Shown here: positions 11,701-22,895 of the stretch, in pieces
Numbering within the stretch: position 1 is the stretch's first letter
Layout of the letters: the number at the start of each line of letters is the position of its first letter
Assembly: GCF_905475465.1 (NCBI RefSeq)
Contig: NC_062259.1
Span: forward strand, 4,660,501-4,724,500
Length of the DNA stretch: 64,000 nucleotides
Source: Pieris napi
Lineage: Eukaryota; Arthropoda; Insecta; Lepidoptera; Pieridae
Direction: 5' to 3'
The notes under the pieces: generated by a model
Seen by the model: the letters and a program-made list of their open reading frames with translations, nothing else
The model's database searches: none
What the model was told of the DNA's origin: nothing
Position numbers and translations under genes: made by a program

Positions 11701-14700
11701 AGCCTCTCCAATTCGAGCATCCCTTTTCACTTCTGCTGTACGCGCCATACCTAGTGCCTTTAGGTATCCCTAAAAATAATAACAATATTATTGCACTACA
11801 TTTAAACAACAGAACTGTCCAAATGCAGGACTTAAAAATACATTTTATCTTATTCAGATATTTTTCTCTATTGTAAAAAACAACGGTACGTAAATTCTAC
11901 GAAATTACAATTGTTTTTTTAATTAGGACATTTACCAATGTTTTTTTTACGTTACTAAAATGACGTTATCGGGCGCTTCTGTTCAGGTGGTCTAAGATCC
12001 CGATATACAACGACCTTCACCGAGATGCTTATTTAATGAAACGTATTTTATATTTAATTTAATATGTCAATAAATATAATCCATATGGGTTGCCTAGCAA
12101 ATTTCAGTCCAGAGTATTTTAATTAATATTTAAAAAAAAATATTTTTTTAAACATTTCACCGGTATGATTATTAGTAAAATTCTATACCAATCGAAAGTA
12201 TGAAGCCCATAGAATATGCAAACGTTAGGTTGTTTTTAATCAATTAATTATTTATGTGTATATTTTTTATGTGACACTAAAGTATAGACTGAAATTTGCT
12301 AGGCAACCCATATAGGTAGATTATATTTATTGACATATTAAATTAAATATAAAATACGTTTCATTAAATAAGCATCTCGGTGAAGGTCGTTGTATATCGG
12401 GATCTTATACTAAGGGGTTTGTTTATAATTGTAGTCCAAATATCGTTTATAAATGCAACGATTTTGTAGAAATATTTCCAATAGTGAATTGTATAAAGCC
12501 TTAATTTGAATTTGAATCTGTGTATTCCAAATTCGTCAACAACGAATACTTATCAAAGGTTATTTGTCTACATATAAGATCTTATCATTATATCCAATTA
12601 TTGTTGTCATGTTCACATGAGTGTATGCACAGTACACACCCATTGTACAGTAACCCATTAAACGATAACAATATATTAAAGTATATTGTAATATAGAAAG
12701 CATTGTTACCTTTTTTATTTATTTAAAATTCAAACCTTGGTAGCGACCTCTAAATGTCATTTAAAAATTTAAAAAAAAATACTGAAACACTTTTTTATGG
12801 TATATGTATTACCAAATAACGTGGTGCCCTGCGAAATTAATGAAAAAAAATTTTTCTTAGGAATAAGGACCAACCTAATGCACACATAAGTTCACTTAGG
12901 TCCATACACTGGAGACTGGAGTAACGTAAGAGCAGGTACAGAACAGACTGGTACGTACCAGACGTACTACGTACGTACTACGTTAACGTACTCATCAGAA
13001 GCACCAGGGCTACCACTGAAATTCTTTATTGTACCACACTTACTATTGAAGATAATCTTTATATGTTACTTGTAGGATTTTAGTCCACATACATGACTCG
13101 TTTGTCAAAAATGTTATAGATTTAGAGACATACAAGAGAAATATTTTTTGAAGTAAAACTTCTTTATCGACGTATGGGAGAAATTTTGTAGCAAATCGTC
13201 ACGTTTTTCGGTTACGCGCATCTTTTTCTTGTTTCTACCACGGTTGATCCGAAGAGTTTCGAAGCCATTAATAACAAAAATATATAATAACGATAACAAT
13301 GATAGTAATAATTCTATTACAATTAATAAAATTCTGTAATAATCTTAGTAGTAATAAGTTAAAATCAAATAATTGTATTTGTATTCATGTCAATGACAAT
13401 AAAAGCCTTTTGTTAAACTTTATCTAATTTAACTTTATTAAACCAATTTCTGTAAAGTTGCATATAGTAGATCATTTTTCGAAAAATAAGGTCATAAAGA
13501 AGTTTCACATCTTACGTGTGTACACTAGTACACGCATACATTTTTTTTATTTTTCAATTATATGCATGCATGACGCCATTTACTACAAAGCATCTACTTT
13601 ATATGTTGTTCCGTATTTTATTTATTGTCTTACCAACAAACTCGTTTGTCTATTGTGAAGATTTTTTTAAAATTCTACTTTAATTAAATCAAGCATAAAA
13701 CCTAAGACAAGCCTTCTTAAATACTACTGAGCCAATTTCTACAAGCACCACGCTAATTTATAAAGTAGCATACCTTCGCCTCCTGCCATGCCATGCCATG
13801 TTAAAAGAATAAATATGACGAGTAAATGGCTATTATGATTATTATAAAATCTACTAAATTTTAAGATGCAGGCATGCTATTTGCCTTGAACGATTTTGCT
13901 TTGCTAATGATATAAACAAATTGATATGTTGAAAAATCAGACTTCAAAATCTTTAAACTTAAAATCGGCAGTAATGTACAGTAATCTATACTGTCTAATG
14001 AAAGAAATATAAATTGATATGTATTGTTATTAGGTATGACGTCCAAGCTTTTTGAAGCCAGTTGAAAAAAAAGCTCCTATGTCATACTAAGAACCTTTAT
14101 AATTCTAATTGAACCAAATTTCAGAAATTGTGTGTGACTAGAGGTGACGTAAGCGGGCCATAAACGGACCGCATATTGCAGTCAAGATCAACTGCAATAT
14201 GCGGACGCAAAAATCTGCAGTTTCCATACTAAATTCATATACCCAATACACGGACCGCTCGAGCAGTTCCTGAGCAAACCGCATATTGCAGTCGGTCTTG
14301 ACTGCAACATGCGGTCCGTCTATGGCCCGCTTAAGGGACTCTTTTTTAATCGATTTTTTTATTGTAATATAATGTTAACATACCTCTTCATCTCTTATGT
14401 CTTTAAGAGTATAGGAGACAACAGTTATACCCATGTTTATAAGATCACTGGAGGCAACTTCAAAGACCTTAAATAAATTAAAAACACATTAAACATTCAT
14501 AATATAGAGGAAATTAAAAAAAAAACAAAGTTTACAATAAATACGCTGACCATACAAAACATACTTTTTTTGAAAATATTTTTCTATCCTTATAAATTTC
14601 TTCTACTGTCATTGACCCCATAATAGCACGCTGATGACCTTCTAGAGTCACAAGGGCTATATGTTGAATTTCTTGCTCTGATTTACCCAAGAACTGCTCA

Positions 14701-16557
14701 CAGGCAGATAGAAGCATCTCAGCATTCTGACCTTGGATCTTAACCTGTAATTATAAGAATAAAAAATTAAAAACCTTATAAACGAACAACCTGAAATTTT
14801 TTTTAGAATGACAAGTTCTACCTATGGCTAAGTTCAACAAAATTGTCAGTTAAAAATAGTTTGAGCCTGATTTTGATTACTAGCAATGTAAATATTAATT
14901 TTTTTAGATCTATATATAATCTTTACACTATACATTGATTTTACTATTGCTCAGAAAGTATGCAATCTATTAAATTTAATAACACAATATATACAATATG
15001 GGGGATTATTACATATAAATATTTTTATAGGATTAAAAAATAATCTAAAACATCTGTCTAGCCTACGACATTGTCCTTTGCGGACCATTAACATAATTAA
15101 GGTCAGAACAATAATAGCGATGACTAATGTAAAATGATTACCTGTGCGATGCCAGTCACAGATATAGGCACACCCTGAATTGTATAAACTGTTGGAGACT
15201 CTACTTGCAGGGTCATTGTGTTAAGAGATATTCTTTGTACACGTTGAATAGCTGGCCAGACAAATGCTCGACCACCCGGTACCAAAAGGGGCTTGGAATA
15301 ACAGCATCCTAAGTAAAAGATAAGGTTATTAACACATACCACACCTCTCAGCATATCAAATATGAACTAATTTAAATGCAAAGCATCCTTTATAAATGAA
15401 TTGTTAAAAATTAATAAAAATTAAAATTGATATATATTATGTTAGAAACAAATCGCAACTCTGAGGTTAATTATAATAATTCGCAGTTAAGGCATTGAAA
15501 TGAAGCATTTAAGATGATTAATGAGTAGTATTTTAAATACAACCTCCTTACTCACTAACTTACCATGACTTATATTTGTATTAAATTGTTTTTCTTTAAG
15601 GGCAAGCAGATGCCATTTAGATAAGGCACATCTTTAAAGATACCAATAAAATGCTAGTTTTAAATCAAAGGACCTCGGGTTTATAGAAATTGTGTATTAT
15701 CAAATAAACCATAAAAGGAATAGTTGAAATGAGAAGTCATCTAAAAGAAAGCTGCATGTACTACTACCCTTTATTTAGTGAAATTTATTTTTTTACATAT
15801 TTTATTAGATAAATTACTTTTAGTATTGCAGCGTCTACAGTTTTTTTTTGTTAAATATATCTACTTTTCTTATGTATAATATAGTAGATATGTTGTACAA
15901 GTCATGTTTATAATAATGAAGCATAGAAAATTAAGAGTACCTACTTCTTTCCCATTTCTATACCCAAATGTAATAATGTTTGCTTTGTCCATGAGATGTT
16001 ATTTTTAATATACTGCCCTGCTACTGTCATAAGACAGTGTTATCTGGTACTTATCTAGTCAAAGAGTCTTATGAGTCGTTGTTATGTTCTTATTAAGTGA
16101 CACCACTTACCAAGACCAGAATTTGTTGATAAGGTTGAATTATTTAAATTACTGTTGTATTTATAACTATGTCCATATATGTGTATGTATAAACAAAAAG
16201 TATTTTCCACAACAGACGAACAAAACAAGTGTTACAAATATATAAAAATAGTTAACCCGAAGCAGACAATATATATGTTGGACGTAAAAGTATAACATTA
16301 CCTACGACTCATACAAGGAAAATCACGCGAAAATTCGCACAGCTCATATATAACAGTAATATCTATAAACTGAATTAGTTCAATTAAATCGTAAATGTAT
16401 CAATGTTTACTATGATAATATAAAAATAGAGCAAACAATAGCTGTATTAGAGTACCGCAAATTATATACCGCCCAGGATATTGGGCTAGGTAAAGATAAA
16501 CTTACCCGAAACAACAAGCGCTTCATTAGGACCACAAGTCACAAATCCCCAGGTCAT
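5728..16557 (-). CDS. Flo1: flotillin-1 (reggie-2), 9 exons, C-terminal exon missing
   Basis: Flotillin-1 is a membrane scaffold protein that forms oligomeric microdomains on the cytoplasmic face of the plasma membrane and endosomes. Exons in order: 16557-16506, 15308-15142, 14744-14565, 14467-14384, 11769-11551, 10782-10622, 9712-9604, 9434-9309, 5898-5728. All junctions are GT-AG and phases agree, giving 423 codons without a stop. The N-terminus MTWGFVTCGPNEALVVSG, then VPGGRAFVWP, GVPISVTGIAQ and LEGHQRAIMGSMTVEEIYKD, form the SPFH/PHB domain (about residues 3-175). The Glu-Ala-rich coiled-coil flotillin domain (about 180-365) includes EAEAEAEAVKVRGEAEAYA. The C-terminal part (367-423) includes KLTGEVLSIV and ends GVTGVDISKIK. 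The start has a matching N-terminal motif and no better upstream ATG. Position 34 of human FLOT1 (palmitoylated Cys) is Ala here, with a Cys pair at 19-20. The last exon ends at a consensus donor (AAG|GTGAGT). Human FLOT1 has 427 residues, so only a few codons should be missing. Reading through the donor would instead add 38 unrelated residues up to a stop at 5614. Confidence 0.95.
6602..6726 (+). repeat. direct repeat copy 1
   Basis: First copy of an approximately 125-bp repeat whose second copy is at 7860-7987 in the same orientation. The two share long identical blocks such as ATTAAATTACGCGTTATTGT and differ by point changes and a 2-base indel (ctagagtc versus ctaaagagtc). Confidence 0.75.
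7860..7987 (+). repeat. direct repeat copy 2
   Basis: Second copy of the repeat at 6602-6726, in the same intron of flotillin-1 and the same orientation. It ends in the shared motif AAACGTTTTACT. Confidence 0.75.
8060..8145 (+). mobile_element. LINE 3'-end fragment (CR1/Jockey-like tail)
   Basis: The motif GGCATTGAGAGTGTCCAT, then GGCGGCGG, then CAGGTGAGCCTCCTGCCCGT is the 3' tail also seen at 32160-32230 and, degraded, at 17930-17960 and 28195-28265. It ends in an A-rich tail. It is inserted directly next to the inverted-repeat end at 8056, inside a flotillin-1 intron. Confidence 0.7.
8484..8553 (-). mobile_element. tRNA-SINE fragment, part 1
   Basis: The stretch 'gtaagtatcagccttctgtg' followed by 'cagacac' and 'gggtctaa' matches the body of the SINE seen at 33398-33579 and 40371-40650. 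The rest of the SINE may be the fragment at 9118-9200, which would mean about 565 bp inserted or rearranged between them. It lies in a flotillin-1 intron. Confidence 0.5.
9118..9200 (-). mobile_element. tRNA-SINE fragment, part 2 (tRNA-like head)
   Basis: The motifs TTCGCACATAAACGTCCATT, GGTGCACAGC and a degraded inverted B box ('gaacacacgacctcatgg') match the tRNA-like end of the SINE at 33500-33579. It has decayed strongly and lies 100 bp from flotillin exon 8. Confidence 0.5.
9785..10150. repeat. three-copy tandem repeat (~110-127 bp unit)
   Basis: The phrase 'tcaaaaattactgaactgat' begins each of three successive units near 9798, 9912 and 10036 (the third with two changes). Each unit also contains 'gagaaattttt', 'gacacatacata' and 'cacgcgcttg'. 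It sits in the intron between flotillin exons 6 and 7. Confidence 0.8.
11995..12405. mobile_element. foldback MITE with ~110-bp arms, TA target
   Basis: Left arm begins AGATCCCGATATACAACGAC and the right end carries its reverse complement, GTCGTTGTATATCGGGATCT. The arms stay nearly identical for over 100 bases. TA lies immediately outside both ends (11993-11994 and 12406-12407), suggesting a TA target duplication of Tc1/mariner type. The loop is AT-rich and has no coding sequence. It is in the intron between flotillin exons 4 and 5. Confidence 0.85.
14150..14333. mobile_element. short MITE with ~40-bp inverted ends
   Basis: The left end TAAGCGGGCCATAAACGGAC and the reverse complement of the right end, TAAGCGGGCCATAGACGGAC, agree over about 40 bases with few mismatches. 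A third inverted 'aactgcaatatgcgg' block lies next to the left arm. It is 50 bp from exon 4 of flotillin-1. The target duplication is unclear. Confidence 0.75.
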
Positions 16558-16760
16558 GTTCGATGGTTTAAATATATTCAATTCAATTTAACAAATCTCT
16601 AAAAAAAACTAAAGTACACTAATTATTGAAATCAAACATAAATCAAATAATCAAAAAGCGGCCTAAAATAGCAATGGTGGGGACTGGGAACATTGGATTC
16701 GGAGTTCGGACACCCGAAACGCCAATCGAAAAAATGATGGATGACAATTGACATAGTAAA
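16558..16760 (-). promoter_or_regulatory. probable flotillin-1 5' UTR and promoter-proximal DNA
   Basis: Immediately upstream of the flotillin start codon there is no in-frame coding sequence. The stretch 16680-16735 is less AT-rich than its surroundings and contains several CG dinucleotides, which would fit a transcription start region. No clear TATA box was seen. A further upstream non-coding exon cannot be excluded. Confidence 0.35.
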
Positions 16761-17439
16761 CTGTTTTGTATTGACATATATATCATAGTATGAAGTATGA
16801 CTATTTGGACAGATAACAATTATTGGCCTTGGTGTTTATCATAGAATAAAAACTAAACCGTAGAACTGTGTAAAAAGTAAGTAACCTATTATTTTGGGTC
16901 TAAACGTTAAATAACACTTGGGTGAATGAGTCACCTTATTTACACTTGTCCGTTTTTGTTAGTGGTCCTTTTAATACAATTAAATAAACTGCGTTTTTCT
17001 GATCCTAATCCATTAATATAACAATATCAGTTGATAATATTATAATGACAGGATTTTACGCACGACATTGTTATTGTTTGCATAAAATATAATAATTATT
17101 TAAATACATAAGACATTACTGTTAAAAAATATTGTATGTGTAAGAATGAAAGTACTGCTCTCGAGGGAGGATCCTCGACCGTTTAGGTATAACTTGGTTA
17201 CGGCATTCAGATTATGACGTCATCGCAGTGATTATAGCGGATAGCCCTAGCTTTTCGAGTTGGCTACAACTTACAAGTTAGCTAAACTAAGGAGTAACCC
17301 TTCTTAATACACGGCCAAAGATAGATGTAAAATGAAAACCACTTTTAACCATACTAGATTTCTCTCAAAACCGCTAAAAACTCGCTACTCCTCTCTCCTT
17401 GAAGCCTGAGATAGCATTGGAATACAGGGCGTTGACATT

Positions 17440-18030
17440 GAATGACGTTCAGTTTCGCGGTCATTTGGAAGGAAAGGCTAAATTAGTCTGTAAGAAGCTT
17501 GGTGTGCTCAGCAGGGTGAGGTGGTACTTCACTGCGGGCCACCACTTGCAACTCTTATAAAGCGCAAATTCCGCCCTACATGGAGTACTGTTCTCACCCA
17601 TGAGCGGGAGTTCCCCAGTACCAGTTCCTTCTGCTTGACCGTATTCAAGGAAGAGCGAATCGAATCGTCAACGACCAGTTACTTATGGTGCAGCTTGATC
17701 CCTTGACAAAATACCATCCGTATCACCTTGACGTCCGTCATTCCATAACTGAGCGATTCTTTAGGCAATTACTGCCGCGCACCACCACTATGTGGAACCA
17801 GCTGCCCACTGGTAGTACTGCCCACTGCCCACAAGTATTTCCGAACCAATTCTACTTAGGGTACTTTAAGAAAAGAGCGAACCAAGTCTTAAAAGGCCGG
17901 CAACGCACTCGCGAGCCTTCTGGCAATGTAAGTGACCATTGGCGGCGGTATTGCCTCCTATTACATTTAAAAAAACAATCACCTGTTAAATCTTCTATCA
18001 ACTTTCTTATCGCAAAATTCTCATAATAAA
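17440..18030 (+). mobile_element. 5'-truncated LINE, reverse transcriptase C-terminus
   Basis: Broken frames give pieces such as GKAKLVCKKLGVLSRV, then YHPYHLDVRHSITERFFRQL, LPRTTTMWNQLP and FKKRANQVLKGRQR. This is the conserved C-terminal tail of a CR1/Jockey-type non-LTR reverse transcriptase common in Lepidoptera (family from memory). Internal stops and frameshifts show it is dead. The nucleotide tail contains 'gcaacgcactcgcgagcctt' and ends in an AT-rich tail. It lies upstream of the flotillin promoter in opposite orientation. Confidence 0.85.
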
Positions 18031-18377
18031 TAAATTTAAACAAGACCAAGGATTTTCTAATCAAACAGATTAGGAAAACAATCAAATAAAGAAAACATTA
18101 AAGTGTTATATATAAATAAATGATTCAATAAAAAATCTTATAATATGTCAGTTTTATTTGCTTAATCTATTTTATTTCGATTAAGACATACATATTCTTT
18201 ATACTATAATTCAACAGCTGTTTGATATATATTTTTTCTGATAAAACACGACAATTGACATTGTCTTACCTATTTTTTTACGCATTATTTTCTATGGCCA
18301 TCATAGATGATAGCCGCTTCGCTTGAAACTTTATTGCGGTTTCTATGCTTTTTTGTTCTATGCTTATTGATTCATCA

Positions 18378-19102
18378 TAGGGATGTGACATTCTGCATAA
18401 AAAAATCGATTTTTTTATTAATCGATTATTTTTTTAGCATGAATAATCGATTAATAAATAATGGATTTTTCTTAAAAAAATAATCGATTTTTTTTATTAA
18501 TCGATTTTTTCCAATTTTTTAAATAAATTTCAAAATAAACACCCTAAATATTTTATTTTTCTTGGTTTTTTAAATTAAAAATAAACAATAGATATTATAA
18601 ACAAATTAACGTTTAAGAATAATCGAAATTGACTTAATCTCGTTTTGATAGATTTTGATGAATGCTGAGTGTATTCCTTTTCAGTAGCACATTGCAGTAT
18701 TTTTGTTGTCTTTTTAATTGTAGGTATGTAGTCTTGTGCTGCTGAATAAATTTATTTTACTTTTAAATTATAGTGTTCCGTTCCAACTTGAGTTTTTATA
18801 AAATAAACTGCTTTTATCATCCTTTTGATGTTTTACAAAAAAACATCAATGTATCGAGTATATCAATACATCTTCAAAGTATCGCATTGTAAACATCGTT
18901 GTGTATCGAATATCCCTAATAGTTCGAGGTCCGGGTTATAAAAGACCAGACATAATGTCGGGAAGTGGCAGATAAAAAATCGATTATGATTGATTTTCAA
19001 TTATAAAAATAATCGATTAATAATCGATTATTTTAAATATAAAAATCGCGTAAAAAATCGATTTTTACGTTTGAAAAAATCGATTATTTTTTCACATCCC
19101 TA
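18378..19102. mobile_element. hAT-like non-autonomous element with 8-bp target duplication
   Basis: Ends are TAGGGATGTGA and TCACATCCCTA, flanked by identical 8-base ATTCATCA at 18370-18377 and 19103-19110. Eight-base duplications are typical of hAT transposons. The 725-bp interior is very AT-rich and full of 'atcgatt' in both orientations near the ends, so the single strand would fold strongly. No transposase is encoded. Confidence 0.9.
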
Positions 19103-19319
19103 ATTCATCATAATTTAAAAGTAGTTTATGCAAACCTGTAGAGGGGCTGTTGGGAATATATTTGTTACATGGGTAAAATTTGTTTATGAATTATTGAAAA
19201 ATAGATATTAGGCCTAGTCGCTTACTGGTTGATTATTATATGCCAGATTTATTTAAGCAATATCATCTAGCTACCAGAGTGATAGCTGTGAATAGGTGGT
19301 AAAATTATTGGTGGGCGCT

Positions 19320-19515
19320 ACATCTGGTGGCGTTTTTTCAGTTCATCTCATATCGTTTTGTTCATATGGATATGCAGGCTCTACCTACCGGTGACTGTCA
19401 AATAACTGAAAGAAGTTCCCTTTTAGCTGTTATTGATGAAAAAGATGCAATAATGGCTGACCGTGGATTCAATTGTGTTATGCTACGTAATTTTAAAGAA
19501 GGGATTGTAAAATAA
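19320..19515 (+). pseudogene. DDE transposase fragment (DDE_Tnp_4-like)
   Basis: The frame reads GDCQITERSSLLAVIDEKDA then IMADRGFN. An 'S/C-D-x-x-I-T-x-R-S-x-x-L...D-x-I-M-A-D-R-G-F' pattern is characteristic of DDE superfamily (Tnp_4 type) transposases in insects, the second D being a catalytic residue. Only about 45 residues remain and no ends were recognised, so it is a relic. Family assignment is from motif memory. Confidence 0.7.
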
Positions 19516-19633
19516 AAGTCCAAAGTAATTACTGGGTTTTATTGTTTCTTACTAATTGTTATAAATATATTAATTATTATGAAAGGCCATTTTAAAATAT
19601 TCCACATAAAATTTGTTCAAAACTTTTAACATA

Positions 19634-19865
19634 TCTACTATATAAAAATAAGTCGGGTTTTCCTTCCTGACGCTATAACTCCAGAACGCACGAACCGATT
19701 TCCATTTCCACCGGTTTTGCATTCGTTGGAAAGGTCTCGGGCTCCGTGAGGTTTATAGCAAAGATAATTCAGGAAAAATTTCAACAGAAAAGCGGGATCA
19801 CCAAACGAAATGTTACATAAAACGAAGCCATCTGGTGGCGAAACGGAGTTCGCCGAGTTTGCTAG
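19634..19865 (+). mobile_element. short non-autonomous Helitron with intact termini
   Basis: It begins TCTACTATATAAAAATAAG after an A and ends CTAG before a T. A perfect 6-bp hairpin (GGCGAA at 19837-19842, TTCGCC at 19849-19854) precedes the CTAG by 7 nt. This is the standard Helitron terminal structure. The 232-bp interior includes 'aactccagaacgcacgaacc' and has no coding sequence. Confidence 0.85.
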
Positions 19866-21940
19866 TGATTGATAAAATTCTTCATCCCTATCCTCATAAA
19901 AAATTTCAATGAATTTTGAAAAATATCCAATGTGATTACTTCGTGACAAGATCTGCCTTTCTTCCTTTTAAAGAACCGCCCCGGGACCTCAACTCTACTT
20001 TTAATTATGGAAGAGTCCATGTCGAATACATTATTCAGTAGTTTTTACTTGTAAACACCTTTTAAGATTTACTAAATCATACCTAAGATTTACGTAAAAA
20101 TTTCTGAAAACTGACAGCGTATTGTTGTGGGTCAAGCGATGATAGCGACATCTGCAATTAGCTTTTCGTTTTCTCCTCCATTCTATTCTCTTACGATTAC
20201 AGATATAAATAATATGCCGTGGCAAACGTTGTTTAGAAGTTTTACATTTCGTAGATGGGTTATAATAAAATGATATAGTATATTGATAACTTTTTGTCTT
20301 TAACGCAGCTACAACGGAATCTCTCGAAAAGCAGTATTTGTTCCGGGTTTTTAACACAATATATTTTTTATTTATTTATGTATATATTCTTGACAAACAA
20401 AATGTATACCACACAATTGTATTTTTTTATTTGAGCCAGTTACCATTACCATCGCTAAACACTAATAAAACATGCGTAGATCCGGCCAGGCTTGTCGCAG
20501 TGAAATGGTCAGTTTAAGTTTTTAATTACAACCAATTTCGTATCAAAACATTTCATCGGCCATATTATGAAGTTATCAATTTTACAGAAACTCTCTAATA
20601 GTCCAACGTAAATGCTCAGGTTCACATTAAAGTTGAACTACACGAAGTAGTTACGCCTATACAAACTAGATGGCGCTACGTGTACTAAAATAAACAAATA
20701 AACTAAAATGAGGTATTGTTTGTGTCTTGACATTTCCCAAATCAATATAGTCGATATTAAAACAACCCATCGTTCAATAGCAATGAGAGGTAGTATTTTA
20801 GTAAAGGTTAGCTTTTGATTCGCGTCTCGTTTGTAAAAGAACAAATACTTACGATAAAAGTTGCAAGTTGCATGGTCTGATAGTCTATACTTTATAGATG
20901 ATGATTTAATGAACAATCATAAATCGTATCTTTCTCTTCTACATTGCGTCTTTAGTTATCTGTTTACCTCTGAAACCCTATTATCATACTCACGTACGAC
21001 GCAATTACAGAGCGATTAATGTCATTATGTTTAAAAGATGGTGTCTGCGTCGTCAAAAGCCTTTGAGAAATGAAGTCTATATTTAGTAAATCAATACCAG
21101 TCTCATATGAAGTCCCGAAGCTCGGGTTAAGAAAAAAACAGATATAATTTCTACCGAGTATTCCAGCCGGGTCTATAGAGAAATCAACAAACCGTCGCTA
21201 TCGGGTCTAGTTTATATGGAACTTGGGTTATAAATATGGACATAAACAAATATTTTTTTCTTTGTTAGATTAATTGTATTTTTTGTTCATACTACTTCTC
21301 CATTACGACTGATTTCTAACTAAAATTTTAAATATCTTTTATCTTGGGCGATTTCTTTTTTTTTTCTTTGTAATTTCTGTTAAATGTATTCCACTTGCTA
21401 AAATATTGTATTCCAATGTTTATTAACACAGTGATTGTCACTAATGAGATAAGTTGAATTTGGTCCTGTAGGGATTGTCTCTTTTGCTGATATATTTAAT
21501 ATGCAGTCATTCGAAATCAAAAATATATATTTAATTTTGTCAGTGCAATTACATCACCGACCATTTCACTGATGGTTTAATCCTCAGGTCCTCAAGGTTA
21601 ATCATAATAATTGTTTCGCCGTATAACAGAATCCAGTACTTTCATTTCAGACTGAATGAACCAAGCAACTCCGCCGTTGAAATAAATTCCTATTGCAATG
21701 AGTAGGATTACCTTTCGTTCATGTAATCAAATCGGTACAAATTTACGGTAGTTATCGAATAGGCCTATAATTACTTAATTAGCAATGGCTTGTATGGTTT
21801 TCAGAACAATTAATTGTGTCATTAATATTATAAAAAACACTTAGTAATTATTGTATAATAAATATTATTAAATTGAGCCTGCAACTGCATACAATAAATT
21901 GTCGATTTAAAAGTTGAAGGTGCAAGGCGGTTAGTCGGAA
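19866..21940. other. intergenic, no gene supported
   Basis: AT-rich DNA with short random frames. The motif 'ccgtggcaaacgttg' near 20216 resembles a Helitron 3' region without its CTAG end. Nothing else was recognised. Confidence 0.5.
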
Positions 21941-21949
21941 TGTGTACAC

Positions 21950-22290
21950 CTGCCTCGAGACTTTTAGCAGATTGACAATAAATGCTCTCGGCAATTTAGT
22001 GAAATTATCGAAGCCATGAATCGATGTGAGCCGTCGTGGAGGGGTCTAAGACGTGAGGGGCCGCGATTGTAGTGCGGGGCGACGAGGGACGCGGTGTTAG
22101 CGCGCAAGTCGTTCTACGTATCGACCGGCCCGGATGTGCATCGAAATGCCGCCGGAGAGATCAACCCACCTTCACACGGAACTACACGACCGCGTTTCAA
22201 TCGAATACTATGACACGCAGAAGGCACCAAGTGTTTTTAGCCTTCGAGCGCTCGTCTCTGGCCTCGCTCTTAGTCATGTATGCCTTTAAA
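21950..22290. promoter_or_regulatory. GC/CpG-rich island
   Basis: The composition changes abruptly to GC-rich with many CG dinucleotides (for example gcggggcgacgagggacgcg near 22075). Such patches in AT-rich insect genomes often mark promoters, first exons or regulatory DNA. No convincing exon was found; an 81-codon frame starting with GTG at 22072 lacks recognisable motifs. Confidence 0.35.
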
Positions 22291-22895
22291 CTTTACTTTT
22301 GTCTCAGATACCGTTAAAATATTCATATATGGTCAGATTATTAGTTTGACGTTCGATAATTGCGTTTCTCCAAAGAGTAAACTTTGTAAAATCTGAAGGA
22401 TAACAATGAACATCTCATTACATTGTTGAAAGACTCAAAACTCTTGAAAGTTCTAGTAATTTAATTAGTTCCTTTAAGTAACAATGGAAAAGCGTTAGGT
22501 TTCATAGCTTTATACTCCTATTCGTAATTGTACGTAAATATAACATAATAATAATATATATTGATGAGTGAGTATTTTATTTAATCATCTTCCGTCATTT
22601 ATCATAAAATTACAATAAAATATATGAAATTTCAAAAATATAAACATTTCATTTCATTCAATGAATTTCAATTTATTGAAACTCAATATCTAGAAATATT
22701 TTTTCTCAATTTCAATTTCAATTTTCTATGCTAATTGAAAAAGACTTTGCGAGCTTCTTAATGAACTCGTTTTTATTTTATTAGGTACGGGCTATTACCG
22801 GGAACCAAAACCCTTAAAAATGCAAGAAAATTAATTTCCTTCATTTTATATTTATTATAAGGTTGATTTATAAGCCAATAACCTATCGTCTAGAC

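Noticed and set aside
17852..18085. Minus-strand 77-codon frame
   Set aside because: It is antisense to the LINE reverse transcriptase tail, which explains the sequence.
20214..20245. Helitron-like 3' motif (ccgtggcaaacgttg)
   Set aside because: No adjacent CTAG end, so a terminus cannot be defended.
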